A stretch of 6,579 nt of DNA, taken from positions 1 to 6,579 of the forward strand of contig JASHUF010000425.1 in the NCBI GenBank assembly GCA_030040175.1. The letters run 5' to 3'. The stretch is from Acidobacteriaceae bacterium. Lineage in GTDB: Bacteria; Acidobacteriota; Terriglobia; Terriglobales; Acidobacteriaceae. The notes beneath the pieces were generated by a model. That model did no database searches. It was given only the letters and a program-made list of their open reading frames with translations, and was not told the origin of the DNA. A program made the position numbers and the translations under genes. Position 1 is the first letter of the stretch. Each line of letters starts with the position of its first letter. Below are positions 6,467-6,579 of this stretch, piece after piece.

Positions 6467-6577
6467 TCATCGTTCCACGTGGAACACCAAAGTCACCAGC
6501 CGGTTCGCTCCGGCCTCGCCCCGGTCTCGAACCGGGCAGCCTCGTTCCCGCCGCATGCTCCGGCCCGATTTCTCATC
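6467..6577 (-). CDS. rsmG: Probable 3' end of rsmG (16S rRNA m7G527 methyltransferase), partial
   Basis: Only the last 36 codons and the TGA are in the window. The frame ends [12 protein letters not shown], like the final beta strand of RsmG (GidB) proteins, which often end in a short hydrophobic strand plus FHV(E/K)-type residues where parS is embedded. The order rsmG-parA-parB on one strand is a widely conserved arrangement and supports the call. The enzyme would methylate G527 of 16S rRNA using S-adenosylmethionine; its catalytic part lies outside the window. The other two minus-strand frames have stops in this stretch or give no recognisable end. The identification rests on context and a short tail, so it stays moderate. 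Confidence 0.5.
   Translation of the reverse strand, partial: DEKSGRSMRRERGCPVRDRGEAGANRLVTLVFHVER
6472..6485. other. parS: parS centromere-like site
   Basis: GTTCCACGTGGAAC is a perfect 14-bp palindrome. The 16-mer including its flanks, CGTTCCACGTGGAACA, differs from the canonical TGTTTCACGTGAAACA at three positions, two of which are compensating and preserve the symmetry. The same core is known as a natural parS variant, for example in pseudomonads. It lies 259 bp upstream of parA, overlapping the last codons of probable rsmG (FHVER). It is the expected loading site for the ParB encoded in this window. Confidence 0.93.
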
Positions 6578-6579
6578 AC

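Overview
The window is GC-rich chromosomal DNA, apart from one AT-rich patch near 4264-4310. It looks like a housekeeping segment of a free-living bacterium. At the right end, on the minus strand, is the conserved order rsmG (3' end only) - parA - parB, with a canonical parS palindrome overlapping the last codons of rsmG. That arrangement is typical of a region near a chromosomal replication origin. The GC content, a soluble eukaryote-like Ser/Thr kinase with a long helical-repeat tail, and a stand-alone Phd-family antitoxin would fit an Acidobacteriota-type genome. This taxonomic guess is an inference and not firm.

Layout. Plus strand: 1-1236 is the 3' part of an unrecognised protein with TPR-like ends, a beta-alpha-beta middle and a coiled-coil insertion. 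After 65 bp, 1302-4010 encodes a 902-residue cytoplasmic protein kinase with TPR-like repeats. Minus strand: 4014-4265 is a Phd/YefM-family antitoxin gene. It converges on the kinase gene with only 3 bp between the stop codons and has no toxin gene beside it. Its upstream region (4266-4393) carries two copies of a 12-bp palindromic repeat spaced 22 bp apart, a likely autoregulatory operator. Further along the minus strand are parB (4394-5299), parA (5364-6212), a 254-bp intergenic region rich in repeats and DnaA-box-like 9-mers (6213-6466), and the C-terminal codons of a probable rsmG (6467-6577).

How the parts work together. ParA (a deviant Walker ATPase), ParB (a parS-binding CTPase clamp) and the parS site form a complete chromosome-segregation module within about 2.1 kb. 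The upstream helical-repeat protein and the kinase are co-oriented and closely spaced, so they may be co-transcribed and act in one signalling pathway, but no substrate can be read from the sequence. The clearest points for a second look are the parS/rsmG coding overlap, the origin-like repeats before parA, the orphan antitoxin with its operator, and the unrecognised first protein. I see no transposon, CRISPR array, tRNA or rRNA. I also found no convincing evidence of a wholly new system.
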